This document shows, one piece after another, positions 52,133 to 60,312 of a stretch of 64,000 bases of DNA (position 1 is its first letter; each line of letters starts with the position of its first letter). The notes below the pieces were generated by a model, which saw nothing but the letters and a program-made list of their open reading frames with translations, had not been told where the DNA came from and did no database searches. The stretch is taken from NCBI GenBank assembly GCA_902791215.1, contig CADAUZ010000001.1, positions 24,001 to 88,000 on the forward strand. Direction: 5' to 3'. The position numbers and the translations under genes were made by a program. Source of the stretch: Oscillospiraceae bacterium (GTDB taxonomy: Bacteria; Bacillota; Clostridia; Oscillospirales; Oscillospiraceae).

Positions 52133-53158
52133 ATGAAAAAAGCCATCTCCATCCTCCTCATCGTCCTGCTGTTTGCAAGCCTGACCGTCCCGGCCTTTGC
52201 CGAGGAAATGACCAGCTACACCATCGGCATCTGCAACTTTGTCGACGATGCCTCCCTCAACCAGATCATCGCCAACATCCGCGCAAGACTCGGAGAGCTT
52301 GAAAGTGACAAGGTCTCTTTCAACATCCTTGAGGACAACTGCAACCTTGACGCAAACGTCATGAACCAGATCATCACAAACTTCCTGGCCCAGAAGGCGG
52401 ACCTGCTTGTCGGCGTTGCTACGCCGGTCGCCATGGGCATGCAGGCCGCCACCGAGGACAACAAGGTCCCCGTGGTCTTCGCCGCCGTGTCCGATCCCTT
52501 GGGCGCGGGTCTGGTGGACTCCCTCGAGGCCCCCGGCGCGAACATCACCGGCACCTCCGACTATCTTGACACCAACGCCGTCATGAACCTCATCTTCGCT
52601 GCCGACCCGGACGCGGATCTGATCGGCCTTCTTTACAACGTGAGTGAGGACTCTTCCACTGCTCCCATATCTGCGGCGAAAGAGTACCTGGACGCGAAGG
52701 GCGTCAAATACATTGAGCGCACAGGCACCACGGTGGACGAGATCATGCTCGCGGCCGAGGCTATGGTGAGCGCGGGCGTTGACGCGGTCTTCACCCCGAC
52801 CGACAATACCGTCATGAACGCGGAGCTTGCCATCTACGAGACTTTTGCCGAGGCTAAGATCCCCCACTATACCGGCGCCGACAGCTTCGCTCTCAACGGC
52901 GCGTTTCTGGGCTACGGCGTGGACTACGCAAACCTCGGCGTGGAGACGGCGAACATGATTGCGGAAGTTCTGCTGGAAGGCAAGGACCCCGGCACCGTGC
53001 CGGTCAAGACCTTCGATAACGGCACCGCTACAGTCAACACCGACACTTGCGCGGCCCTGGGCCTTGACTATGACAAGATCGCCGAGACCTTCGCCCCCTT
53101 CTGCACCAAGGTCCAGCCCATCACTACCGCCGAGAGCTTCGACGAGCTTGCAAAGTAA
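52133..53158 (+). CDS. trpX: Predicted tryptophan ABC transporter substrate-binding protein TrpX
   Basis: A 341-aa binding protein of the ABC_sub_bind (PF04392) family (YTIGICNFVDDASLNQI; LLVGVATPVAMGMQAA; AVSDPLGAGLVDSLEAPGAN; VFTPTDNTVMNAELAI). The signal peptide MKKAISILLIVLLFASLTVP ends with AFA and has no lipobox Cys. The specificity call rests on the Trp T-box leader and the TrpX-Y-Z gene order predicted for tryptophan uptake in Firmicutes, not on ligand residues. It starts at 52133 after AAAGGAAG. A repeat element separates it from trpY. Confidence 0.85.
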   Translation: MKKAISILLIVLLFASLTVPAFAEEMTSYTIGICNFVDDASLNQIIANIRARLGELESDKVSFNILEDNCNLDANVMNQIITNFLAQKADLLVGVATPVAMGMQAATEDNKVPVVFAAVSDPLGAGLVDSLEAPGANITGTSDYLDTNAVMNLIFAADPDADLIGLLYNVSEDSSTAPISAAKEYLDAKGVKYIERTGTTVDEIMLAAEAMVSAGVDAVFTPTDNTVMNAELAIYETFAEAKIPHYTGADSFALNGAFLGYGVDYANLGVETANMIAEVLLEGKDPGTVPVKTFDNGTATVNTDTCAALGLDYDKIAETFAPFCTKVQPITTAESFDELAK

Positions 53159-53173
53159 TCGACACCCCGCTGC

Positions 53174-53234
53174 TTGGCTCCCCCTTTGGGGGAGCTGGCA
53201 CGGCCGATCCCCGACGAGGCCGTGACTGAGAGGG
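53174..53234. repeat. Interspersed double-hairpin repeat between trpX and trpY
   Basis: Two adjacent inverted repeats: GGCTCCCCC-ttt-GGGGGAGC (about 53176-53194) and CACGGCC ... GGCCGTG (53199-53224), followed by ACTGAGAGGGC. I recognise this composition as a common intergenic repeat of Clostridia related to Faecalibacterium/Oscillibacter; that is from memory, not a search. It lies inside the operon, not at its end. Confidence 0.6.
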
Positions 53235-53261
53235 CATGTCAAATAAGGAGTTGTTGTTTCG

Positions 53262-54188
53262 TTGCTGTCCATTCTGCAAACCGCCCTGGAGCTGGGCTTG
53301 ATCGGCTCGCTCACGGTGCTGGCGCTGTTTCTGAGTTATACGATGCTGGGGGTGTGTGACCTCTCCACCGACGGCTGCTTCACCCTCGGGGCCGCGGTCG
53401 GCGCGGTGGTGGCGATCTCCGGTCACCCCTGGCTGTCGCTGCCCGCTGCCATGTGCGCGGGGGTGCTGTCCGGCTTTGTGACCGCTCTGCTGCAAACGAA
53501 GCTCGGCATCGACAGTCTGCTTGCGGGCATTATCGTGAATACGGGGCTGTACTCCATCAACATCGCCGTGATGGGCGGGGCATCGCTGCTCAATATGAAC
53601 AAGACCGACACGGTGTTCAGTATGCTCAAAAAGCTGCTGGCGGGCACGACGGTGTCGAATCTGTATAAGCTCTTTGTGGGGCTTATCGCAGCGGCGCTGG
53701 TCGTTTGCTTCCTGAGCGTTTTTCTGCGCACGCGCCTCGGGCTTGCCATCCACGCAACCGGTGATAACCCGGACATGGTGCGCTCCTCGTCGATCAATCC
53801 CGCCTTCACGACCATTGTGGGCCTGTGCATCTCGGGAAGCCTCACGGCCCTCTCCGGCTGTCTGCTGGCCCAGTCGCAGAAGTCGGTCAACATTGATATC
53901 GGCTCCGGCATGGTGACGATCGCGCTGGCCTCCCTGCTCATCGGGCGCGCCTTCGCCCCGATGGGCGGCATCCCGGTGAGAGCCATCGGCGCTGTTGTCG
54001 GCGCGGTGGTGTTCCGCCTGGTCTATGCCGTGGCGCTGCGCCTCAACATGCCCGCCTTCATGCTGAAGCTTGTGTCCTCCGTCATCGTCGTCATCGCCAT
54101 CGCAGGCCCGTACCTCAAGGCCCGTTACCCGGAGCTGCACCGCCGTCTCACCCACGCGCGGCAGAAAGGGGGCGAAGGCCATGCTTGA
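53262..54188 (+). CDS. trpY: Predicted tryptophan ABC transporter permease TrpY
   Basis: Integral membrane permease (308 aa, about nine helices) of the type related to branched-chain amino-acid permeases (LSYTMLGVCDLSTDGCFTLG; LGIDSLLAGIIVNTGLYSIN; AFAPMGGIPVRAIGAVVG). The start is TTG at 53262 with AAGGAG 11 nt upstream, so spacing is somewhat long. It overlaps trpZ by 8 nt. Specificity for tryptophan is inferred from the operon and T-box. Confidence 0.85.
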   Translation: MLSILQTALELGLIGSLTVLALFLSYTMLGVCDLSTDGCFTLGAAVGAVVAISGHPWLSLPAAMCAGVLSGFVTALLQTKLGIDSLLAGIIVNTGLYSINIAVMGGASLLNMNKTDTVFSMLKKLLAGTTVSNLYKLFVGLIAAALVVCFLSVFLRTRLGLAIHATGDNPDMVRSSSINPAFTTIVGLCISGSLTALSGCLLAQSQKSVNIDIGSGMVTIALASLLIGRAFAPMGGIPVRAIGAVVGAVVFRLVYAVALRLNMPAFMLKLVSSVIVVIAIAGPYLKARYPELHRRLTHARQKGGEGHA

Positions 54189-54966
54189 GCTGGATCACAT
54201 CTCCAAAACCTTCAACCCCGGCACCGTCAACGAAAAACGCGCCCTTCACGAGCTTACGCTGCGCGTAAAGAACGGCGACTTCATCTCCATCATCGGCGCA
54301 AACGGCGCGGGCAAGTCCACCCTCTTCAACGCCATCGCTGGCTCCTTCTTCACCGACAGCGGGCGCATCACCCTCGGCGGCACGGACATCACCCTCCAGC
54401 CCGAGCATGTGCGCGCCAAGGTGATCGGCCGGCTCTTTCAGGACCCCATGCGCGGCACCGCGCCGGGCATGACGATCGAAGAAAACCTCGCCCTCGCGGC
54501 GGGGCGCGGCGGCTGGCTCGGGCGGATCACAAAGGCCGACAGGGCTCTGTTCCGCGATAAGCTCGCCCCACTCGGCATGGGACTTGAGGACCGGATGCAG
54601 CACCCGGTGGGGCTTCTCTCCGGCGGTCAGCGGCAGGCGCTGTCACTCATGATGGCAACCATCAACACCCCGAAGCTCCTGCTTCTCGACGAACACACCG
54701 CCGCTCTCGACCCCGCGACCGCAGAAAAGGTACTGAACCTCACAAAGCAGATCGTGAAGGATGACAAGCTCACCTGCCTCATGATAACGCATAACATGCA
54801 GTCGGCTCTCGAGCTCGGAAACCGCACCCTGATGATGGATCAGGGCCGGATTATCTTCGACGTGGAGGGTGAGGCGCGCGCGAAGCTCACCGTCCCCGAC
54901 CTGCTGGTCCTCTTCCGCGAGGCCGCCGGACGCAATCTCGACAACGACCGCATGATGCTGTCATAA
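54181..54966 (+). CDS. trpZ: Predicted tryptophan ABC transporter ATP-binding protein TrpZ
   Basis: ATPase of the importer (261 aa). Walker A is GANGAGKST (40-48), signature LLSGGQRQALSLMMA, Walker B LLLLDEHTAALDP with His in place of Pro in the usual DEPT, and the switch His in MITHNMQSALE. The DEHTAALD variant is typical of this subfamily. It starts inside the trpY end. It is the last gene before a strong terminator. Confidence 0.88.
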   Translation: MLELDHISKTFNPGTVNEKRALHELTLRVKNGDFISIIGANGAGKSTLFNAIAGSFFTDSGRITLGGTDITLQPEHVRAKVIGRLFQDPMRGTAPGMTIEENLALAAGRGGWLGRITKADRALFRDKLAPLGMGLEDRMQHPVGLLSGGQRQALSLMMATINTPKLLLLDEHTAALDPATAEKVLNLTKQIVKDDKLTCLMITHNMQSALELGNRTLMMDQGRIIFDVEGEARAKLTVPDLLVLFREAAGRNLDNDRMMLS

Positions 54967-54974
54967 TCGAACAC

Positions 54975-55010
54975 ATAAAAAACGGGCTGCCGAAGCAGTC
55001 CGTTTTTTAT
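54975..55010. terminator. Bidirectional terminator between trpZ and the M18 aminopeptidase gene
   Basis: Near-perfect inverted repeat ATAAAAAACGGGCTGC / GCAGTCCGTTTTTTAT with loop CGAA, A- and T-runs on both sides. Confidence 0.9.
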
Positions 55011-55014
55011 GCGA

Positions 55015-56397
55015 TCACTTGTCGCTGTAGGCGGCGAGCACGCCCTTGTAGGTCATGTAGCAGTCGAGTTTGGCCACCAGCTCAAAGGGAGCGTGCATGC
55101 TCATGACGGGCACGCCCGCGTCGATCGTGTCGATGTTGCGGTTAGCCATGAACTTGGCGATGGTGCCGCCGCCGCCCTTGTCGACCTTGCCCATCTCCGA
55201 AAGCTGCCAGATGACGCCGGCCTTGTCGAAGATGCGGCGCAGATAGGCCACCACCTCAGCGGAAGCGTCGCTGGTGCCGGACTTGCCGCGCGCGCCGGTG
55301 AACTTGCAGATGCCCATGCCGTAGTTGAACTTAGAGCCGTTGGTCATCTCGTACACGTCGGCGTAGAGAGGATCATAGGCCGCGGTCACGTCGGCCGAGA
55401 GGCAGAAGCTCTTTTCAAAGCAGCGGCGCACGTCCACGCCTTGGGCAGCGCACAGGTCTGCCATGAAGGTGTCGAAGGCCTGGCTCTGCATGCCGCTGAC
55501 GCCCTCGGAGCCGATCTCCTCCTTGTCGGCAAGGATGCATATGCAGGTGCGCTCCGGGTTTTCCACATCCAGGATCGCCTTGAGCTCGGCGTACGCGCAG
55601 ACCCTGTCGTCATGGCCGTAGCCGCCGATCATGCTGCGGTCAAGGCCGATCTCGCAGGCGTCGAAGGCGGGCACGGCGGTGAGCTCGGCGGAGAGGAAGT
55701 CCTCCTCCTTGATGCCGTACATGTCGTTGAGAACGCTCAGCACCGCGAGCTTGACGCGGTCCTTGCCCTCGTCGGCGTAGGGAACGGAGCCGATGATGAT
55801 GTTCAGCCCCTCGCCGGTGATGCCCTCGGCCATGGTCTTCTTCATCTGGTCCTGGGCAAGGTGCGGCAGCAGATCCGTGATCACGAAGCGGGGGTCGCCC
55901 GGCTCACGGCCAAGGCGCACGTCCACCAGCTCCCCGCTCTTGAGGGCGACGACGCCGTGCAGCTCGAGCGGGATGGTGACCCACTGGTACTTCTTGATGC
56001 CGCCGTAGTAGTGGGTGCGCAGGTAGCACAGCTCGTCCGTCTCGTACAAGGGGATCTGCTTGAGGTCGAGGCGCGGGGAGTCGATGTGCGCACCCGCGAT
56101 CACGGTGCCGTCGGAAAGGCTGCGCTGCCCGATCACGGCGAGCATAAGGGCCTTGCCGCGGTTTGAGCTGTAGACCTTCATGCCGGGAGCGAGGGCCATG
56201 CCGGGCACAAAGGGGACAAAGCCCGCCGCCTCGGCAAGGCGGATGGCGTTGACGACAGCCTCGCGCTCGGTGCGGGAGTCGTTGAGGAATTCAATGTAGC
56301 CGCGGCAGTAGTTGTCGGCGGCGACATGCTCCTCGGGCCCGATGAGGTCATAGCCGTTTTTCTGTGTGTAGAAAAGCTGGGTTCTCAAATCATCCAT
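55015..56397 (-). CDS. M18-family metalloaminopeptidase
   Basis: Dinuclear-metal aminopeptidase (460 aa) of the M18 (aspartyl aminopeptidase-like) family. Metal and catalytic blocks: VIAGAHIDSPRLDLKQIPLY, GGYGHDDRVCAYAELKA, LADKEEIGSEGVSGMQS and the C-terminal GVPVMSMHAPFELVAKLD. The start at 56397 (MDDLRTQLFYTQKN) overlaps the upstream TsaC-CoaE gene by 8 nt. It would release N-terminal residues from peptides in the cytoplasm. It ends next to the shared terminator. Confidence 0.92.
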   Translation of the reverse strand: MDDLRTQLFYTQKNGYDLIGPEEHVAADNYCRGYIEFLNDSRTEREAVVNAIRLAEAAGFVPFVPGMALAPGMKVYSSNRGKALMLAVIGQRSLSDGTVIAGAHIDSPRLDLKQIPLYETDELCYLRTHYYGGIKKYQWVTIPLELHGVVALKSGELVDVRLGREPGDPRFVITDLLPHLAQDQMKKTMAEGITGEGLNIIIGSVPYADEGKDRVKLAVLSVLNDMYGIKEEDFLSAELTAVPAFDACEIGLDRSMIGGYGHDDRVCAYAELKAILDVENPERTCICILADKEEIGSEGVSGMQSQAFDTFMADLCAAQGVDVRRCFEKSFCLSADVTAAYDPLYADVYEMTNGSKFNYGMGICKFTGARGKSGTSDASAEVVAYLRRIFDKAGVIWQLSEMGKVDKGGGGTIAKFMANRNIDTIDAGVPVMSMHAPFELVAKLDCYMTYKGVLAAYSDK

Positions 56398-57595
56398 GGT
56401 ATATCTCCTTATACAACTGGCGGCAGGCGGCAGCGAAGCCCGCCATGTCCGCATTATTAAACAAAAGATGAGTGCAGTGGGTCCTGTAATAGCTGTCTGG
56501 CTTCTGGGCCCGGATGCGCGCGAGAGCCGCTTCCCTGCCGATGCTGTCGCGTGCCATGATGCGTGCAATGCGTATCTCCTCATTCGCCAGCACGCCGACG
56601 ACGGCGTCGCAGCGCTCGGCCATGCCCGCGGAGATAAGCTCCACGGCGTCGATGGCGGCGACAGAGCCTCCCTGCATGGCGAAGGCGCGCAGGCGTCTCT
56701 CCGTCTCGTCCATGACGTAGCGGTGGGAAATGTTGTTCAGAAGCGCGAGCTTGTCACTGTCCGCGAATACAATGCGCCCGAGGGCTTTGCGGTCGAGCTT
56801 CCCGTTAATTACCGTGCCGGGGAAAGCTCCGTCGAGCTCTTGCAGCAAATCAGCATTGCTTTCCAGCAGCTCGTGATAGATCGCGTCGCAGTCCAGCACC
56901 AGCGCGCCGAAGGCCTCGAGCTCTTTCAAGGCCGTGGTTTTGCCGCAGCCGGAGGGGCCGGTAATGCCGATGACCGTCAGGTTCTCCGCCAGTGCCGCGG
57001 CAACTATTTCCTCATTAAGCGCGGCCTCACGCAGGATCTTATAGGGCGTGCGGCTCATGTCTATAAGCGTGGATTCCCGACCGATGCCGCAGGGACCGCC
57101 GTCAATAACGGCGTCGATCTTGCCATCAAAGTAGGCGAAAACCTGCTCCGCCGTCTTAGGGCTGGGTTCCCCGGAGGGGTTTGCCGAGGGCGCTGCCAAA
57201 GGCAGGCCGCAGCTTTTGAGAAGCGAAATCGTCAGCGGGTGGTCCGGGCAGCGAAGCCCCACCGTCTCCCCTCCCGCGAGGACGATGGACGGGATCGCGG
57301 GCTTTGCCTTCAATACGATGGTGAGCGGCCCCGGCCAAAAACGCTTCGCCAGGGCGTGAGCCTGGGGCGGCACGTCCTCGCAGTAAAGCTCCATGGCACT
57401 CTCGTCCGGCACCATGAGAGACAAGGGCTTGACTGTCGGTCTCCCCTTTACTTCGTAGATATCCGAGACGGCATTCTCATTTAGCCCGTTGCCGGCAAGG
57501 CCATACACCGTCTCGGTCGGAACGGCGACAAGGCCGCCCGCGCGGATGATTTCCGCTGCGTCCGCGATATTTTCGGTAATGCGTAGTGTCTCCAT
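56390..57595 (-). CDS. Fusion of threonylcarbamoyl-AMP synthase (TsaC/YwlC) and dephospho-CoA kinase (CoaE)
   Basis: A 401-aa two-domain protein. Residues 1 to about 200 are the YrdC/Sua5 domain (GLVAVPTETVYGLAGN, KGRPTVKPLSLMV, WPGPLTIVL, PLAAPSANPSGEPSPKTAEQ) that makes threonylcarbamoyl-AMP for the t6A37 tRNA modification. Residues from about 205 form CoaE with P-loop GPSGCGKT (213-220), LDCDAIYHELLE, ISHRYVMDETERRL and LFNNAD, which phosphorylates dephospho-CoA. Both halves keep their motifs. It directly abuts prfA and overlaps the aminopeptidase gene. The usual prmC of the prfA-prmC-tsaC order is absent. Confidence 0.92.
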   Translation of the reverse strand: METLRITENIADAAEIIRAGGLVAVPTETVYGLAGNGLNENAVSDIYEVKGRPTVKPLSLMVPDESAMELYCEDVPPQAHALAKRFWPGPLTIVLKAKPAIPSIVLAGGETVGLRCPDHPLTISLLKSCGLPLAAPSANPSGEPSPKTAEQVFAYFDGKIDAVIDGGPCGIGRESTLIDMSRTPYKILREAALNEEIVAAALAENLTVIGITGPSGCGKTTALKELEAFGALVLDCDAIYHELLESNADLLQELDGAFPGTVINGKLDRKALGRIVFADSDKLALLNNISHRYVMDETERRLRAFAMQGGSVAAIDAVELISAGMAERCDAVVGVLANEEIRIARIMARDSIGREAALARIRAQKPDSYYRTHCTHLLFNNADMAGFAAACRQLYKEIYHG

Positions 57596-58666
57596 TTACG
57601 CCTCCGTCTGCGCCTGCAAAAGCGCCGCCTGGTCGGCCGTGACCAGGGCGTCGATGAGTGTATCGAGGTCGCCGTTGAGGATGGGCTGGAGATTGAAATT
57701 CTTCATCTCTCCGCTCAGGCGGTGATCTGTCACGCGGTTTTGCGGGAAGTTATAGGTGCGTATGCGTTCGCTGCGGTCCCCGGAGCCGATCTGACTGCGG
57801 CGCTCGCTGGCAATGGCGGCGTGCTGCTTGGCCTGCTCGGCCTCGTAGAGCTTGGCGCGGAGGATCTGCATGGCGCGATCTTTGTTTTTATACTGGCTGC
57901 GCTCGTCCTGGCACTCGACCACCGTGCCTGTGGGCAAGTGGGTGATGCGGATGGCGCTCTCAGTCTTGTTGACGTGCTGGCCGCCCGCGCCGGAGGAGCG
58001 GTAGGTGTCGATTTTCAGATCGCCGGGGTCCAGATGAAAGTCGATCTCCTCCACCTCGGGCAGGACCGCCACCGTGGCGGCGGAGGTGTGGATGCGCCCG
58101 CCGGACTCTGTGACCGGGACGCGCTGGACCCGGTGGCCGCCCGCCTCAAATTTGAGGCGGGAATAAGCGCCCGCACCCTCGACCACGAAGCTGATCTCCT
58201 TGATGCCGCCGAGCTCGGTCTCGTTGATGTTGGCAACGTCGATTTTCCAGCCCTTGGTATCCGCGTACATGGAGTACATGCGGAAAAGGTCCGCGGCAAA
58301 GAGCATTCCCTCTTCCCCGCCGACACCGCCGCGTATCTCCATGATGACGTTCTTGCCGTCGTTCGGGTCCTTGGGCAGAAGCAGGATCTTGATCTCCTGT
58401 TCGAGGCGTTCACGATCAAGCTTGGCCGCTGTGTATTCCTCCTGCGCAAGCTCTTTCATCTCGAGATCGGACATGAGCGAGAGGGCTTCGTCCATGGCAG
58501 CGCCGGCCCTGTTATACTGTCGGTAAGCGGTGATCAGCGGCTCAAGCTCCCGCGCTTCGCGCTCATACTTTGCGTACAGGGCGGGGTCTGAGTAGGTTTC
58601 CGGTTCCTCCATGCGTGCGCACAGCAGATCGTATTTGTTTTCAAGCTGCCTGAGTTTGTCAAACAT
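57596..58666 (-). CDS. prfA: Peptide chain release factor 1
   Basis: Class I release factor (356 aa) recognising UAA/UAG. The stop-codon tripeptide region is RVPVTESGG (PVT at 184-186) and the peptidyl-hydrolysis motif is GGQ (228-230) in RSSGAGGQHVNKTESAIR. The start at 58666 (MFDKLRQLENKY) has GGGAGGG nearby; the longer in-frame start at 58690 adds 8 residues overlapping the ribosome site. It is the first gene of an operon with the TsaC-CoaE fusion and the M18 peptidase. Confidence 0.96.
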   Translation of the reverse strand: MFDKLRQLENKYDLLCARMEEPETYSDPALYAKYEREARELEPLITAYRQYNRAGAAMDEALSLMSDLEMKELAQEEYTAAKLDRERLEQEIKILLLPKDPNDGKNVIMEIRGGVGGEEGMLFAADLFRMYSMYADTKGWKIDVANINETELGGIKEISFVVEGAGAYSRLKFEAGGHRVQRVPVTESGGRIHTSAATVAVLPEVEEIDFHLDPGDLKIDTYRSSGAGGQHVNKTESAIRITHLPTGTVVECQDERSQYKNKDRAMQILRAKLYEAEQAKQHAAIASERRSQIGSGDRSERIRTYNFPQNRVTDHRLSGEMKNFNLQPILNGDLDTLIDALVTADQAALLQAQTEA

Positions 58667-58723
58667 GGTATACCCTCCCGAAAATGACAAGATATTATAT
58701 CATGTCGAAGAGGGATTGTAAAC

Positions 58724-58751
58724 ATGAAAAGGAGCCGCAAAAGCGGCTCCT
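58724..58751 (-). terminator. Terminator of the liv operon
   Basis: Perfect 9-bp stem AGGAGCCGC / GCGGCTCCT with a TTTT loop on the minus strand, followed by TTTCATG; weak T-run. It lies 15 nt after livF. Confidence 0.65.
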
Positions 58752-58766
58752 CAGTTCGTATTCTGT

Positions 58767-59471
58767 TCAGCTTCCGAGATATGCCTTCTTGACATCCTCG
58801 TTGACCAGCAGCTCCCTGCCGGTGCCGGTGAGGGTGATGCGGCCCGTCTCCAGGACATAGGCGAAGTCCGCGACCTTGAGCGCCATGTTGGCGTTCTGCT
58901 CGATCAAAAGGACTGTTACGCCCTGGTCGTTGATCTGACGGATGATGTCAAAGATGCCCTTGACCACGAGCGGCGCAAGGCCGAGGGACGGTTCGTCCAT
59001 CATGATGACTTTGGGCTTGCTCATGAGGGCCCTCGCCACGGCCAGCATCTGCTGCTCGCCGCCGGAGAGGGTGCCCGCCATCTGCCAGGAGCGCTCCTTG
59101 AGGCGCGGGAACAGCTCATAGACCCACTGAAGGTCCTTTTCGATCTGTGCCTTGTCGTTTCGGAGGTATGCCCCGATGCGGAGGTTTTCCAGCACGCTCA
59201 GATTCGTGAACACGCGCCGCCCCTCGGGCACCAGCGCGATGCCCTTTTCGAGGATCTTGTTGATGGGCAAGCCCAGAAGCTCCTGTCCCTCATAGGTAAT
59301 GGAGCCGCTGTCGGCTTTGACGAGGCCGGAGATGGTGCGAAGCGTCGTGGACTTGCCAGCGCCGTTTGCGCCGATGAGGGTGACGATTTTGCCTTCCGGC
59401 ACCGCGAGGCTCACGCCCTGCAGGGCGCGGATACCGCCGTAGGACACATGCAGGTTATCAATCTTCAGCAT
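58767..59471 (-). CDS. livF: Branched-chain amino-acid ABC transporter ATP-binding protein LivF
   Basis: ATPase of 234 aa, normal for LivF. Walker A is GANGAGKST, signature TLSGGEQQMLAVARAL, Walker B VIMMDEPSLGLAPLV, and the C-loop VLLIEQNANMALKVAD typical of LivF. It overlaps livG by 14 nt and is the last gene of the livKHMGF operon. It pairs with LivG to drive import of Leu/Ile/Val or related amino acids. Confidence 0.93.
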   Translation of the reverse strand: MLKIDNLHVSYGGIRALQGVSLAVPEGKIVTLIGANGAGKSTTLRTISGLVKADSGSITYEGQELLGLPINKILEKGIALVPEGRRVFTNLSVLENLRIGAYLRNDKAQIEKDLQWVYELFPRLKERSWQMAGTLSGGEQQMLAVARALMSKPKVIMMDEPSLGLAPLVVKGIFDIIRQINDQGVTVLLIEQNANMALKVADFAYVLETGRITLTGTGRELLVNEDVKKAYLGS

Positions 59472-60312
59472 CTTCTACCACCCCCAGATAGGCGTCGATG
59501 ACCTTTTCGTTGCGCTGTATCTCGTCCGGCGTGCCGTGGGCAATGAGCCGTCCGAAGTCCAGGACGTAAATGCGGTCGGAGATGTCCATGACCAGGTCCA
59601 TGTGGTGCTCGATGAGCAGGATGGTCACGTTGAAATCTTTGCGGATCTGCGCGATGAACTGCGTGAGGTCGCCGGTCTCCTGCGGGTTCATGCCGGCTGC
59701 CGGTTCGTCAAGCAGGAGAAGAGACGGCTCGGTGGCGAGCGCGCGGGCAATTTCGAGGCGGCGCTGCTTGCCGTAGGGCAACGAGGTTGCCAAATCATCC
59801 TTCTCATCCTCCAGGCCCACCACGCGCAGAAGATCCATGACCTCGGCACGGTGCCGTTCCTCCTCGGCGCTGTTGAGGCGGAAGGCGGCGGAGAAGAGAT
59901 TGCTTGAGCGCTTCATGTGCTTGGCAATGAGGATGTTGTCGAACACCGTCATACTCTTCCACAGACGGATATTCTGGAAGGTTCGCGCCATGCCGAGAGC
60001 GGTGAGCTTGTCGGGCGTGGGCTCCTTGATCTCGTGGAACATGTCGCCGTTTGCGCCGAGATAGCTCTTTTTCATCTTGCCGTGGGGGTAGTTTTCCACC
60101 ACGCACGAGCCGTCAAAGCTGACGCGGCCGTTGGTCGGCGCGTAGACGCCGGTAATGACGTTGAAGGCCGTGGTCTTGCCCGCGCCGTTGGGGCCGATGA
60201 TGGCGACGATCTCACCCTCATGGACCTCCATCGACAGGTCGTTGACAGCCACGACGCCGCCGAACTGCATGGTGACATGCTCCACCAGCAGCTTTGTTTT
60301 CTGCTCGCTCAT
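59458..60312 (-). CDS. livG: Branched-chain amino-acid ABC transporter ATP-binding protein LivG
   Basis: ATPase of 284 aa. Walker A is GPNGAGKTT, the Q-loop region is RTFQNIRLWKSMTVFDNILI, signature SLPYGKQRRLEIARAL (a LivG variant of LSGGQ), Walker B LLLLDEPAAGMNPQET, and LLIEHHMDLVMDISDR. The stretch HGKMKKSYLGANGDMFHEIK near 75-95 is a loop not seen in short LivG proteins. It overlaps livM by 4 nt. Confidence 0.93.
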   Translation of the reverse strand: MSEQKTKLLVEHVTMQFGGVVAVNDLSMEVHEGEIVAIIGPNGAGKTTAFNVITGVYAPTNGRVSFDGSCVVENYPHGKMKKSYLGANGDMFHEIKEPTPDKLTALGMARTFQNIRLWKSMTVFDNILIAKHMKRSSNLFSAAFRLNSAEEERHRAEVMDLLRVVGLEDEKDDLATSLPYGKQRRLEIARALATEPSLLLLDEPAAGMNPQETGDLTQFIAQIRKDFNVTILLIEHHMDLVMDISDRIYVLDFGRLIAHGTPDEIQRNEKVIDAYLGVVEDAED

